From assembly GCF_020686945.1 (NCBI RefSeq), contig NZ_JAJEPR010000039.1:1-27825 (forward strand): DNA of 27,825 nucleotides, read 5' to 3'. The position numbers and the translations under genes were made by a program. This document shows positions 7,281 through 15,474 of this stretch, one piece after another. The DNA is from Limivivens faecihominis (GTDB lineage: Bacteria; Bacillota; Clostridia; Lachnospirales; Lachnospiraceae). The notes beneath the pieces are model-generated. The model worked only from the letters and a program-made list of their open reading frames with translations. It was not told the DNA's origin and searched no databases. Positions within the stretch are counted from its first letter, which is position 1. Every line of letters starts with the position of its first letter.

Positions 7281-10200
7281 ATGTCAACCGTAAAAATCTG
7301 GGAACAAGACACCATCATCCCCACCTATAAAGTCTACCCGCCCGAAAAAAATCCCCTCTTCATCGAAAAAAGAGCCTACCAGGGCAGTACCGGAAAAGTC
7401 TATCCCATGCCCGTAACCGAAAAAATTTCCGACACGAAAGAAGACGTCTCCTACCACGCCGTCTACCTGGAAAACGAATACCTGAAACTCATGATCCTTC
7501 CCGAACTGGGCGGCCGCATCCAGCGGGCCCTGGACAAAACGAACAACTACGATTTTGTCTATTATAATCATGTTATCAAACCAGCCCTGGTCGGCCTTGC
7601 AGGCCCCTGGATCTCCGGCGGCATCGAATTTAACTGGCCCCAGCACCATCGTCCCTCCACCTACGCGCCGGTGGATTATCTCCTGAAAGAGAATCCCGAC
7701 GGCTCCTGCACCGTTCATTTGAGCGAGATCGACAAAATGTACGGCACCAAAGGTATGGCCTCCATCACTCTCTATCCCGGCAAAGCCTATATCGAGATCA
7801 AAGGCCGCCTCTATAATAATACCGACCTTCCCCAGACCTTCCTCTGGTGGGCAAACCCGGCGGTTCCCGTCAACGATCACACCTACTCCGTCTTCCCGCC
7901 GGACGTCAACGCTGTTATGGACCACGGAAAACGGGCAGTCTCCACCTTCCCCATCGCCACCGGGGAATACTATAAATACGACTATTCTGCCGGCGTGGAC
8001 ATTTCCCGCTATAAAAATGTGAAGGTTCCCACCTCCTACATGGCTGCTCATTCCGACTACGATTTCATCGGAAACTACGACGAGAACAGAGAGGCCGGCC
8101 TTCTCCATGTGGCAGATCATCACGTTTCCCCCGGTAAGAAACAGTGGACCTGGGGCAACGGTGATTTCGGCCGCACCTGGGACAAAAACCTCACCGACGA
8201 AGACGGCCCCTACATCGAGCTGATGACTGGCGTCTTCACGGACAACCAGCCGGATTTCTCCTGGCTGAAACCCCAGGAGGAAAAAACCTTCGTCCAGTAT
8301 TTCATGCCCTACAAAGGCGTAGGCCGCGTGGGCAACGCCACGAAAAACGCCGCCCTCAGCCTCCGAAAAGAAGGAGACAAAGCCCTTCTCAAGGTATACG
8401 CCACCGGTGTTTACGAGAACGCTTCCATCAAAGTCACGCTGAAAGATACCGTCCTTTACGAAACCGAAACCTCCCTCTCCCCTGAAAACTGCTATGAGGT
8501 TTCCATTCCTCTTCCGGGAAAAACAGCCGCAGACCTCATCGCAGAGCCCGAGACAAAGGATCCCGGCCTTGACGGTCTCCCGGAAGGCCTGACCGTCACC
8601 GTTTCCAATGGCTCCGTTCTTCTGGTCTCCCATAAAATCGAAGCTCCGAAGCTTCAGCCCATCCCGGAACCAGCCAGCGTCATGAAAGTGCCGGAAAACA
8701 TCCCCACCACCGAAGAGCTCTATCTCTCCGCCCTTCATCTGGAGCAGTACCGCCACGCGACCTATGAGCCTGCGGACTATTATCTCGAAGGCCTGCGCCG
8801 GGATCCCACAGACCTCCGGCTGAACAATGGCTACGGCCTTCTCCTCCTCCGAAGAGGTCACGCGAAGGAAGCCATCCCCTATTTCCAGAAAGCAATCGAC
8901 AAACAGACCTTCCGCAACCCCAATCCCTACCACGGAGAGTGCTATTTCAACCTCGGACTGACCCTCACCGCGGAAGGAGAGGATGAAAAAGCCTTCGATG
9001 CCTTCTACAAAGCCACCTGGAGTGCCGAAACCCAGAGCCCTGCCTTCTACTGGCTGGCTGCTCTGAGCCTTCGGAAAGGCGACCTGGAAAATGCCCTGGA
9101 TTTCGCCGAGAAATCCCTGGTCCGCAACTGGCACAATATGAAAGTCCGCACCCTCAAAGCCTCCATTCTCCGTCTGATGGGCCAGGACAACTCCGCCTTC
9201 CTCACGGAAAGCCTTGCCATTGATCCCCTTTACATGGGTCTTCTCTATGAAAAAGCATTACACGAAGATTCCATGGAAAACTTCCATACTGTCATGCGTG
9301 AGGAAGCCCACAATTACCTCGAGCTGACCCTGGATTATGGAAAAGCCGGTCTTTACGAAGACGCTGTCCGGATTCTGAAAGCTTCCGATGACCAGAATCC
9401 CCTGCTCTTCTATTACCAGGCCTATTTCCTGGAGAAAAACGGTCAGCCAGAAGAAGCCCTCTCCGCCATTACTCAGGCAGAAGCCCTTTCCCCGGACGGC
9501 TGCTTCCCCAATAAATTGGAAGAGATTGTGATTCTCGAAACGGCCATCCGCCTGGCCAAGACCGCTCCCATGGCCCATCTTTACCTTGGAAATCTGCTCT
9601 ATGACAAAAAGCAGTATACGGAGGCCATTTTCCACTGGGAGACCACGGTAAAAGAAAAAGACACCATCTCCATGGCTTACCGGAACCTCTCGATCGCTTA
9701 CTGCAACAAGGAACAGGATCTCTCTAAAGCCATGACTGCCATGAAAAACGCCCTGGCCCTGGATCCCGCCTATCCCCGCCTCTGGCTGGAATACGACCAG
9801 CTGGCCGCTAAGATGGCTCTTCCGGTGGAAGACCGCCTAAAAACCATGGAAAGCCATCCGAAAGTGACTGCTGGAAGAGATGATCTTTTCCTTCGCTATA
9901 TCACACTTTTGAACTGCACCGGCCGCTATGAAGAAGCGCTCGATGCCCTTCAGACACGGAAATTCCATCCCTGGGAGGGCGGCGAAGGCAAGGTAAGCAC
10001 CCAGTACCACCGGGCCCTTCTCTCTCTGGCTCGCAAAGCTCTGGAAGAGAAAAAGCCGGACAAGGCTCTGCTCCTTCTCACCGCCAGCCTTTCCTATCCG
10101 GACAACTTAGGCGAGGGCAAGCTTCCCAACGTCCCCGACAACGAGGCCTGGTATTACATGGGTCTGGCCTACGAGATGAAAAAAGATACAGAGAAAGCCC

Positions 10201-10595
10201 GGGAAGCTTTTGAGAAAGCCGCAGAGGGTTCCCAGCTCCCGGCTCCGGTGCTCTACTATAACGATCAGCCCTCCGATTACATTTATTATCAGGGACTGGC
10301 CCTTCTGGCCCTTGGAAAGGAAGCTGCTGCCAGAAAATCCTTCCATCAGCTGATCCTCTATGGAGAAAAACACATCTTCGACAAAGCCGCCTACGACTTT
10401 TTCGCCGTCTCCCTCCCGGAGATCGAGGTTTATCAGGATGATATCCAACTCCGAAACGATCAGTATTGCAACTATCTCCGTGCCCTGGGCGCTCTCGGCC
10501 TTCAGGACAAAGAAAAAGCCGGCCTGCTTCTTGAGGAAATCCTTAAGAAACAGCCCGACTATCTGGAAGCTATCCTCCTGATGAAACGTCTGTAA
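7281..10595 (+). CDS. DUF5107 domain protein with tetratricopeptide repeats
   Basis: This 1104-residue cytoplasmic protein has no signal peptide or membrane segment. Residues about 1-345 match the DUF5107 pattern, which resembles aldose-epimerase/carbohydrate-binding beta-sandwiches: ILPELGGRIQRALD, GGIEFNWPQHHRPS, TFLWWANPAVPV and the tryptophan-rich KKQWTWGNGDFG. After a second beta-rich linker (about 350-470), residues from about 480 to the end are helical TPR-like repeats, for example ALSLRKGDLENALDFAEKSL and AYEMKKDTEKAREAFEKAA. The family sits in carbohydrate loci, often beside AraC regulators, and the first domain probably binds or acts on a sugar; no catalytic residue is asserted. It is noticeably GC-richer than the right-hand end of the window. 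AAAGGA precedes the ATG by 9 nt, and a strong hairpin follows the stop. Confidence 0.85.
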   Translation: MSTVKIWEQDTIIPTYKVYPPEKNPLFIEKRAYQGSTGKVYPMPVTEKISDTKEDVSYHAVYLENEYLKLMILPELGGRIQRALDKTNNYDFVYYNHVIKPALVGLAGPWISGGIEFNWPQHHRPSTYAPVDYLLKENPDGSCTVHLSEIDKMYGTKGMASITLYPGKAYIEIKGRLYNNTDLPQTFLWWANPAVPVNDHTYSVFPPDVNAVMDHGKRAVSTFPIATGEYYKYDYSAGVDISRYKNVKVPTSYMAAHSDYDFIGNYDENREAGLLHVADHHVSPGKKQWTWGNGDFGRTWDKNLTDEDGPYIELMTGVFTDNQPDFSWLKPQEEKTFVQYFMPYKGVGRVGNATKNAALSLRKEGDKALLKVYATGVYENASIKVTLKDTVLYETETSLSPENCYEVSIPLPGKTAADLIAEPETKDPGLDGLPEGLTVTVSNGSVLLVSHKIEAPKLQPIPEPASVMKVPENIPTTEELYLSALHLEQYRHATYEPADYYLEGLRRDPTDLRLNNGYGLLLLRRGHAKEAIPYFQKAIDKQTFRNPNPYHGECYFNLGLTLTAEGEDEKAFDAFYKATWSAETQSPAFYWLAALSLRKGDLENALDFAEKSLVRNWHNMKVRTLKASILRLMGQDNSAFLTESLAIDPLYMGLLYEKALHEDSMENFHTVMREEAHNYLELTLDYGKAGLYEDAVRILKASDDQNPLLFYYQAYFLEKNGQPEEALSAITQAEALSPDGCFPNKLEEIVILETAIRLAKTAPMAHLYLGNLLYDKKQYTEAIFHWETTVKEKDTISMAYRNLSIAYCNKEQDLSKAMTAMKNALALDPAYPRLWLEYDQLAAKMALPVEDRLKTMESHPKVTAGRDDLFLRYITLLNCTGRYEEALDALQTRKFHPWEGGEGKVSTQYHRALLSLARKALEEKKPDKALLLLTASLSYPDNLGEGKLPNVPDNEAWYYMGLAYEMKKDTEKAREAFEKAAEGSQLPAPVLYYNDQPSDYIYYQGLALLALGKEAAARKSFHQLILYGEKHIFDKAAYDFFAVSLPEIEVYQDDIQLRNDQYCNYLRALGALGLQDKEKAGLLLEEILKKQPDYLEAILLMKRL

Positions 10596-10599
10596 AATC

Positions 10600-10642
10600 A
10601 AACTTCCCCGCTTTCGCTGTCAGGCAGAAAGCGGGGAAGTTT
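10600..10642. terminator. Strong bidirectional hairpin between convergent genes
   Basis: A perfect 16-bp stem (10600-10615 with 10627-10642, 11-nt loop) begins 4 nt after the DUF5107/TPR stop and serves the convergent hydrolase gene on the other strand. The T-runs are short on both sides, but the position and GC-rich stem fit a shared terminator. Confidence 0.8.
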
Positions 10643-10681
10643 CCTAATAACAGTCTGACTCCCAAACGGGCATCTATCTAT

Positions 10682-11242
10682 TCAGCTTCCCACCAGAAAC
10701 TCTCTGGTATTCTTCATCACATCTCTGAGGATCTCAAGATTCCTCTCCGTATCCCCGCACTCTAGTGAATGGTTGCAGTCATCATACACATGCAGCGGCA
10801 GGCGATTTTTCCGGGCCAGCTGAATGATCTCTCCCGTAGTGCTCCAGGGATCCGCTGTTCCGATAAAGGCAAGCCCCTTCTCCGGTGCAAAGGAAAACGT
10901 CTCAGCCAGCGGCGTATACAGGACCTGTCTCACACCAACCAGCCCGTGTTTCTTCACATAAGAAGCTGCAATGATCGTCCCGATGCTCTTTGAGACAAAC
11001 AGAATGTCATCGTAAACCGACCAGTCTATCTCTTCCAGTTCCTTTTCGGCCTGTTGAAACAAGGTCTCGTAAGCTTCCCTCATCTTCGCCTGATCGCCGC
11101 GGATGTTTTTGCCTTCGTATGTATAACTGATGTTTCTGCATTCCTGATAACCCAGTTCCCGGGCAAGGCTTCGGCTGTAATAAAGAAGCGGCTTGTCGCA
11201 GTGGTAGCCGATGCCGGGAAAATAGATGGCAAGTTTTGACAT
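10682..11242 (-). CDS. Small alpha/beta hydrolase
   Basis: This 186-residue protein has the layout of a compact alpha/beta hydrolase. It opens with a beta strand and an oxyanion-type loop (AIYFPGIGYHCD). The nucleophile elbow is FVSKSIGT with Ser86, where the usual first Gly is Ser. Candidate acid and base residues are Asp131 (IGTADPW) and His158 (DDCNHSLE), in the correct order for a catalytic triad. Enzymes of this size include carboxylesterases and acyl hydrolases; the substrate is unknown. It starts 6 nt after the stop of the AAA/PD-(D/E)XK gene and has no good ribosome-binding site of its own, so it is probably translated by coupling. No signal peptide is present. Confidence 0.8.
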   Translation of the reverse strand: MSKLAIYFPGIGYHCDKPLLYYSRSLARELGYQECRNISYTYEGKNIRGDQAKMREAYETLFQQAEKELEEIDWSVYDDILFVSKSIGTIIAASYVKKHGLVGVRQVLYTPLAETFSFAPEKGLAFIGTADPWSTTGEIIQLARKNRLPLHVYDDCNHSLECGDTERNLEILRDVMKNTREFLVGS

Positions 11243-11248
11243 GAGTTT

Positions 11249-12928
11249 TCACCGTTCCTTTCTCTTTATCAGACAACGCTTCTTGTAAAAGGAAATTCCG
11301 TAACACAGCACCTCATCATAATAATCCTCAAATTCTTCCGCATATTTTCTGGCATCAATCTGCCGGATTGCTTTCTCACAGTCCGGCTCCATCTGATTTA
11401 AGGTTCTGGAGTATTTTGCTTCAAAGACGGCTACCCTGCCATTTCGCGAATCGAAGACGATCACATCGCTTCGTCCTTCCCCATGTTCCTTATTGGATTC
11501 CACCATATATCCAGCTCCTGCAAAAATTCCTGCCAGAAAAGCATGGTAAAAATCCTCTCTATAATCATGATAACTTATCGTCATACGAAGCAGCTGATTC
11601 ATCTCTTTGCCGGCTTTCTCACAGTCTCCTGTCCAGACTGCCTCAAACAGTGCTTTTCTGTCCCAACTTTTTGCACTGTCATCAAACCAGACCTTTACCG
11701 TTGTCTCGAAAATTTCCCGTATTTCTGCATTTGGAATCGTTAAAGCATACATCCCATCTGACAGCCTTTCTGTCAGTTCTTTCTCCCGGACCATTGTCAG
11801 ATATCCGGTCAGGTATAAAACACTCCAGAGATTTTCTTCCGAGGAATGTAAATAATCATAGGTCAGGTCATCTTCAATCTTCTGCACAATATAGCCGCCA
11901 GACAACAGAATTTCCAGTTTTCTGGTGATATTACTGCCTGCATAGTCAATAAAAGAGCGGATTACTGCATTATCACTGGTATTTTTCCAATAGCCCTTCG
12001 GCCTGGCCGCCGGATCATATTGAAGATCCCGAAGATAATTCATCACATCCCAGGGACAGTAAACATCAAACTCTCCAAAATGATATCCATCATACCAGTT
12101 TTTGATATTCTCTGCCTGCTCCGGTATGGCTGCTGCCATAAGAAGTTTCTCCACATCTTCCTGCGTGAATCCATAGTATTCATTCAGGCGCGAAGATGCG
12201 ATCGTATCTGAGACAAAATTATTAGTTCCTGTAAAAATGCTTTCTTTCGCGATTTTCAGACAACCAGTCACCACTGCAAACTTTAACGCTGTATTATCTT
12301 TCAATGCTGTACCCAGAATCGCCCGGATTACTTCCAGCATTTCCGCATAATAGCCATTGCTGCTTGCCTTCGCAACCGGAACATCGTACTCATCCAGAAG
12401 CAAAACCACAGGCTTTTCATAACAGGCCTGCATCATTTTCATAATCGTAAGAATGGAGCCCTTGATATCTGTCAGAGACGCCGCTCTGCTTTTCAGACGT
12501 GCAAAAACTGCCTTATAATCACTATTTACCTTCTCGCTTTCTGCAAGATAAGATTGCTCGATACAAAACTGAGCAATGGTAAACCCAAGAAAATCCAGCG
12601 CATTTTCAAAAGAAGTTCCATCCACATCTTTAAAAGATAAAAATAACACCGGATACTGATTCATCCATTTCTCACAAAGTTCTTCATGCTCCAGAATTTC
12701 CAGACCTTCAAACAGACTTCCGCTGTCTTTCCGAATATCCAGAAAGCTGGCAAGCATACTCATCCCTAACGTCTTTCCGAACCGCCTCGGTCGGGTGATC
12801 AGCGTCACCTCCGCCGGTTCCGGCTCCAGAAGACTGCAGATAAGTTCCGTTTTATCAATATAATAATAACCGTTTTCACGGATTTTGGTGAAATCAGAGA
12901 TTCCTACGGGGATTTTAAGATCGTTCAT
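11249..12928 (-). CDS. AAA-ATPase-like protein with C-terminal PD-(D/E)XK nuclease domain (copy 1)
   Basis: This 559-residue protein belongs to the AAA-ATPase-like (PF09820) plus PD-(D/E)XK (PF08011) family. It opens with the family signature VGISDFTKIRENGYYYIDKT. The P-loop is atypical, RPRRFGKT at residues 46-53, and the Walker B segment is VVLLLDEYDVP (174-184). The C-terminal nuclease fold keeps Asp488 (GRSDVIV) and Glu503-x-Lys505 (VFEAKYS), so the active site looks complete. The family is abundant and multicopy in gut Firmicutes and Bacteroidetes, and its biological role is not established. AAAGGGG precedes ATG 12928 by 7 nt. The alpha/beta hydrolase gene follows 6 nt downstream. It is paralogous to the gene at 13066-14778, from which a terminator separates it. 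Confidence 0.92.
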   Translation of the reverse strand: MNDLKIPVGISDFTKIRENGYYYIDKTELICSLLEPEPAEVTLITRPRRFGKTLGMSMLASFLDIRKDSGSLFEGLEILEHEELCEKWMNQYPVLFLSFKDVDGTSFENALDFLGFTIAQFCIEQSYLAESEKVNSDYKAVFARLKSRAASLTDIKGSILTIMKMMQACYEKPVVLLLDEYDVPVAKASSNGYYAEMLEVIRAILGTALKDNTALKFAVVTGCLKIAKESIFTGTNNFVSDTIASSRLNEYYGFTQEDVEKLLMAAAIPEQAENIKNWYDGYHFGEFDVYCPWDVMNYLRDLQYDPAARPKGYWKNTSDNAVIRSFIDYAGSNITRKLEILLSGGYIVQKIEDDLTYDYLHSSEENLWSVLYLTGYLTMVREKELTERLSDGMYALTIPNAEIREIFETTVKVWFDDSAKSWDRKALFEAVWTGDCEKAGKEMNQLLRMTISYHDYREDFYHAFLAGIFAGAGYMVESNKEHGEGRSDVIVFDSRNGRVAVFEAKYSRTLNQMEPDCEKAIRQIDARKYAEEFEDYYDEVLCYGISFYKKRCLIKRKER

Positions 12929-13024
12929 ATAACAGCCCCTTTACATTTCAGTTTGACAAATTGACTTTTTATTTATCATAGCATTTTTGTAGGGGAAATT
13001 CTATACATTCTATGAAATTGCATG

Positions 13025-13058
13025 AAAAAAGCTCATCAGCGTACCATAGCCAATGAGC
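13025..13058 (-). terminator. Rho-independent terminator after AAA/PD-(D/E)XK copy 2
   Basis: On the minus strand the arms GCTCAT (13058-13053) and ATGAGC (13036-13031) pair, with weaker inner pairing, followed at once by six T (13030-13025). It begins 7 nt after the stop of the 13066 gene. Confidence 0.85.
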
Positions 13059-13065
13059 CAAAATG

Positions 13066-14778
13066 TTATTTTTCTTTTTGTTCTTCCACGATAACTTTGC
13101 ATCGCTTTTTATAAAAAGCCACGCCATAAAACAGCAGGTCATGCCGACCGTCATTTTTCAGGTATTCCTCATACCTTCGATCTTTCATCTGTGCAATTGC
13201 TTTTTCACAGGCTTTATCCAGACCAGCTGCTTTCCTCGAATACTTGAGTTCAAAAATAATTCCGCTATCCGGATTTTCTGTTTCCACAACAATATCAGCA
13301 AACCCTTCTCCAGCTTCTACGTTTGATTTCACCAGCCAGTCAGAATTTCCAGCCAAAAGGTCAACCAAAAAGGTATGATAGGAGTTCTCTTTTTCTGTTT
13401 CCGGCGCTTTTGTATCAAAAACACTGATGGAATTACTAAGTGTCCGATTCAGATATTTTTCTATCGACTCCGTATTTCCTTCTTCAACCGCAGTCCAGAA
13501 AGCTGTCAGCTGCCCTGTATTACTCAGAACCGTATGGCTGAACCATTCCTGTATTTGAAGCTTATACACTTCTCTGACTTCTTTATTGGGGATAACCAGC
13601 TTATATGCTCCAAGTTCTGTTCTTCCGGTCTGGGTCAGATATCCCGTTGTAAACAAAACACTCCATAAGTTGTCAATGTGATTGTCGATCTCATCATAAG
13701 TAAGCTCCATCCGGACAGATTTTTCGATAGCCTCACCTGCAATCAGGCCTTCGATTTCATCCCGCGTCGTTTTGTTTGCTTTATCAATGAAGCGTTTCAC
13801 AAGCTCATTGCCGCTGGTATTCAGCCAGTAAGACTGCGGCTGTGCTCCCGGCTCACCACAAAGTCTGTCCACATGGTTAATGACATCCCAGGGACAATAG
13901 ATATCCGCATCACCAAAACGATAACCATCATACCATTCTTTCACTTCTTCCAGATGGTCTTCCAAATGATAGGTTTTCAAAAGCTCCCTGACGTCCTTTT
14001 CCGTAAATCCAAACTGCTCATCAAAACGGGAATCTGTGATGGAAAGAACCTTAAAATTATTCAGCCCCGTAAAAATACTTTCTTTGGAAACGCGCAGACA
14101 TCCGGTTAAAACAGCAAACTGTAAAAAACTGTTTGTTTTCAAAGCCTCGCCAAATAATGCACGGATCAAAGCTGTCATTTCTCTGTAATAACCATGCTGA
14201 TAAGCCTTATCCAGAGGCACATCATACTCATCGATCAGAATGATCGTTTTCTGTCCATAATGCCGAAACAGCAATTCCGATAAAGTCTGTAAACCGGCTT
14301 CAAGACTGTCTTCATCCATCGAATATTTTCCATTGTACAACTGGGTCAGGGCACGATACCTTTCTTTTTCATTGTCTGTCAGTTTATCGCTGTCCTTCAG
14401 AAAATCAAACCGTTCTGCCTCCAGAGCAAGCAGTCTGACGAGCTTAGCCTTTGCTTTTTCAAATGTAAGTCCGTCCACGCCCTTCAATGAAAGAAATATA
14501 ACCGGAAATTTTCCCAGATACTCTTCACAAAGCTGTTTGTTCTGTGAAATATAAAGGCCATCAAACAGCGTCCTGTCTGTTCCGATCTCGAAAAAGTAGC
14601 GGAGCATACTCATATTCAAAGTCTTCCCAAAGCGCCGGGGCCTGGTAAAGAGATTCACCTTTCCCCAGTTTTCGAGAAGCTGTTCGATCAGCTTCGTTTT
14701 ATCAACATAATAAAAACCAAGTCGGCGGATTTCCTGAAAATCTTCTATACCGACAGGTAATTTCAATGATACCGCCAT
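13066..14778 (-). CDS. AAA-ATPase-like protein with C-terminal PD-(D/E)XK nuclease domain (copy 2)
   Basis: The protein has 570 residues from ATG 14778, chosen because GAAGGAAG lies 8 nt upstream; an extra 11-codon extension is less likely. It has the same layout as copy 1: VGIEDFQEIRRLGFYYVDKT, P-loop RPRRFGKT (46-53), Walker B TIILIDEYDVP, and a C-terminal nuclease motif with Asp495 (GFADIVV) and Glu510-x-Lys512 (IFELKYS). Key residues are all present. The two copies are clearly diverged across most of their length, so this is an old duplication or two separate arrivals. It lies 56 nt downstream of the secreted acidic protein gene with no terminator between, so it may be reached by transcription from the two-component operon. 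Confidence 0.92.
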   Translation of the reverse strand: MAVSLKLPVGIEDFQEIRRLGFYYVDKTKLIEQLLENWGKVNLFTRPRRFGKTLNMSMLRYFFEIGTDRTLFDGLYISQNKQLCEEYLGKFPVIFLSLKGVDGLTFEKAKAKLVRLLALEAERFDFLKDSDKLTDNEKERYRALTQLYNGKYSMDEDSLEAGLQTLSELLFRHYGQKTIILIDEYDVPLDKAYQHGYYREMTALIRALFGEALKTNSFLQFAVLTGCLRVSKESIFTGLNNFKVLSITDSRFDEQFGFTEKDVRELLKTYHLEDHLEEVKEWYDGYRFGDADIYCPWDVINHVDRLCGEPGAQPQSYWLNTSGNELVKRFIDKANKTTRDEIEGLIAGEAIEKSVRMELTYDEIDNHIDNLWSVLFTTGYLTQTGRTELGAYKLVIPNKEVREVYKLQIQEWFSHTVLSNTGQLTAFWTAVEEGNTESIEKYLNRTLSNSISVFDTKAPETEKENSYHTFLVDLLAGNSDWLVKSNVEAGEGFADIVVETENPDSGIIFELKYSRKAAGLDKACEKAIAQMKDRRYEEYLKNDGRHDLLFYGVAFYKKRCKVIVEEQKEK

Positions 14779-14834
14779 ATAAGCCACTTCCTTCTGCTTC
14801 TGATTTGGCAAACATAGCAGAAAGCGAAGATTTT

Positions 14835-15410
14835 TTACTCTTTGTCGGTCTTCTTAAGATCCTGCTCAGCCATCTTCTCCAGAATTTCTCTGGCTGTGAC
14901 TGCCTCCACGTCCGTAGCTTTTCCGTCCTTGTCTCTCACGATATGAAGGTAAACGCGGTCGGCTTTGGAACCGCCGTCAGACCAGGTGGAAATGGAACCG
15001 TCATCATCCAGAATGACATTGACATTGTCTCCTTTCCAGGTATAAACGCCATATTTACACTGGATTCCCAGTTTTTCGTATTCAGCGACGCGCTTCTGCT
15101 CCGCCTTAAAAAACTCCTCTTCATCCATGGTGCCTTCCGAGTCTCCGGTGACATAGGTGGACTCGCTCACGGCATAGGCATCCAATGTCCCGTCATCAAC
15201 AGCCTCCCCCTCTTCCCAGTCATAGAGGTCGCTGGCTTCTGTCTTAATCTCCTCATCCTCCTCTGTGGTCGTCTCCACCTTTCCGTCGTATACGGTGATA
15301 TATTTTGTATTTCCGTCCTCATCCTCCACCGCATAAGTCTTTGCCTCCGCTCCCAGAGAGAAAGCTGCCAGGGTTCCCATTGCCACCAATACTGCTAATC
15401 TTTTCTTCAT
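14835..15410 (-). CDS. Small secreted acidic protein, unknown family
   Basis: This 191-residue protein has a signal peptide (MKKRLAVLVAMGTLAAFSLG, cleavage near AEAK). The mature part is strongly acidic, with runs such as TTTEEDEEIKTEASD, and ends in a more ordered segment (KYGVYTWKGDNVNVILDDDG, VYLHIVRDKDG). I do not recognise the family. It lies 64 nt after the histidine kinase gene on the same strand without a terminator, so it is probably co-expressed with the two-component system and could be a signal-modulating or output protein (inference). AGGAG precedes the ATG by 11 nt, a long spacer. Confidence 0.75.
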   Translation of the reverse strand: MKKRLAVLVAMGTLAAFSLGAEAKTYAVEDEDGNTKYITVYDGKVETTTEEDEEIKTEASDLYDWEEGEAVDDGTLDAYAVSESTYVTGDSEGTMDEEEFFKAEQKRVAEYEKLGIQCKYGVYTWKGDNVNVILDDDGSISTWSDGGSKADRVYLHIVRDKDGKATDVEAVTAREILEKMAEQDLKKTDKE

Positions 15411-15474
15411 AAAAAATCACGCTCCTGTTTTTATTTTTTCCAGAAATGTTTTTCTCATTTCTGTTGTCCCTATC

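Noticed and set aside
7284..9134. Long open frame on the minus strand (616 codons) opposite the DUF5107/TPR gene
   Set aside because: It is a shadow of a GC-rich coding gene; its translation is low-complexity Gly/Val/Phe-rich with no domain, and the plus-strand product has clear domains.
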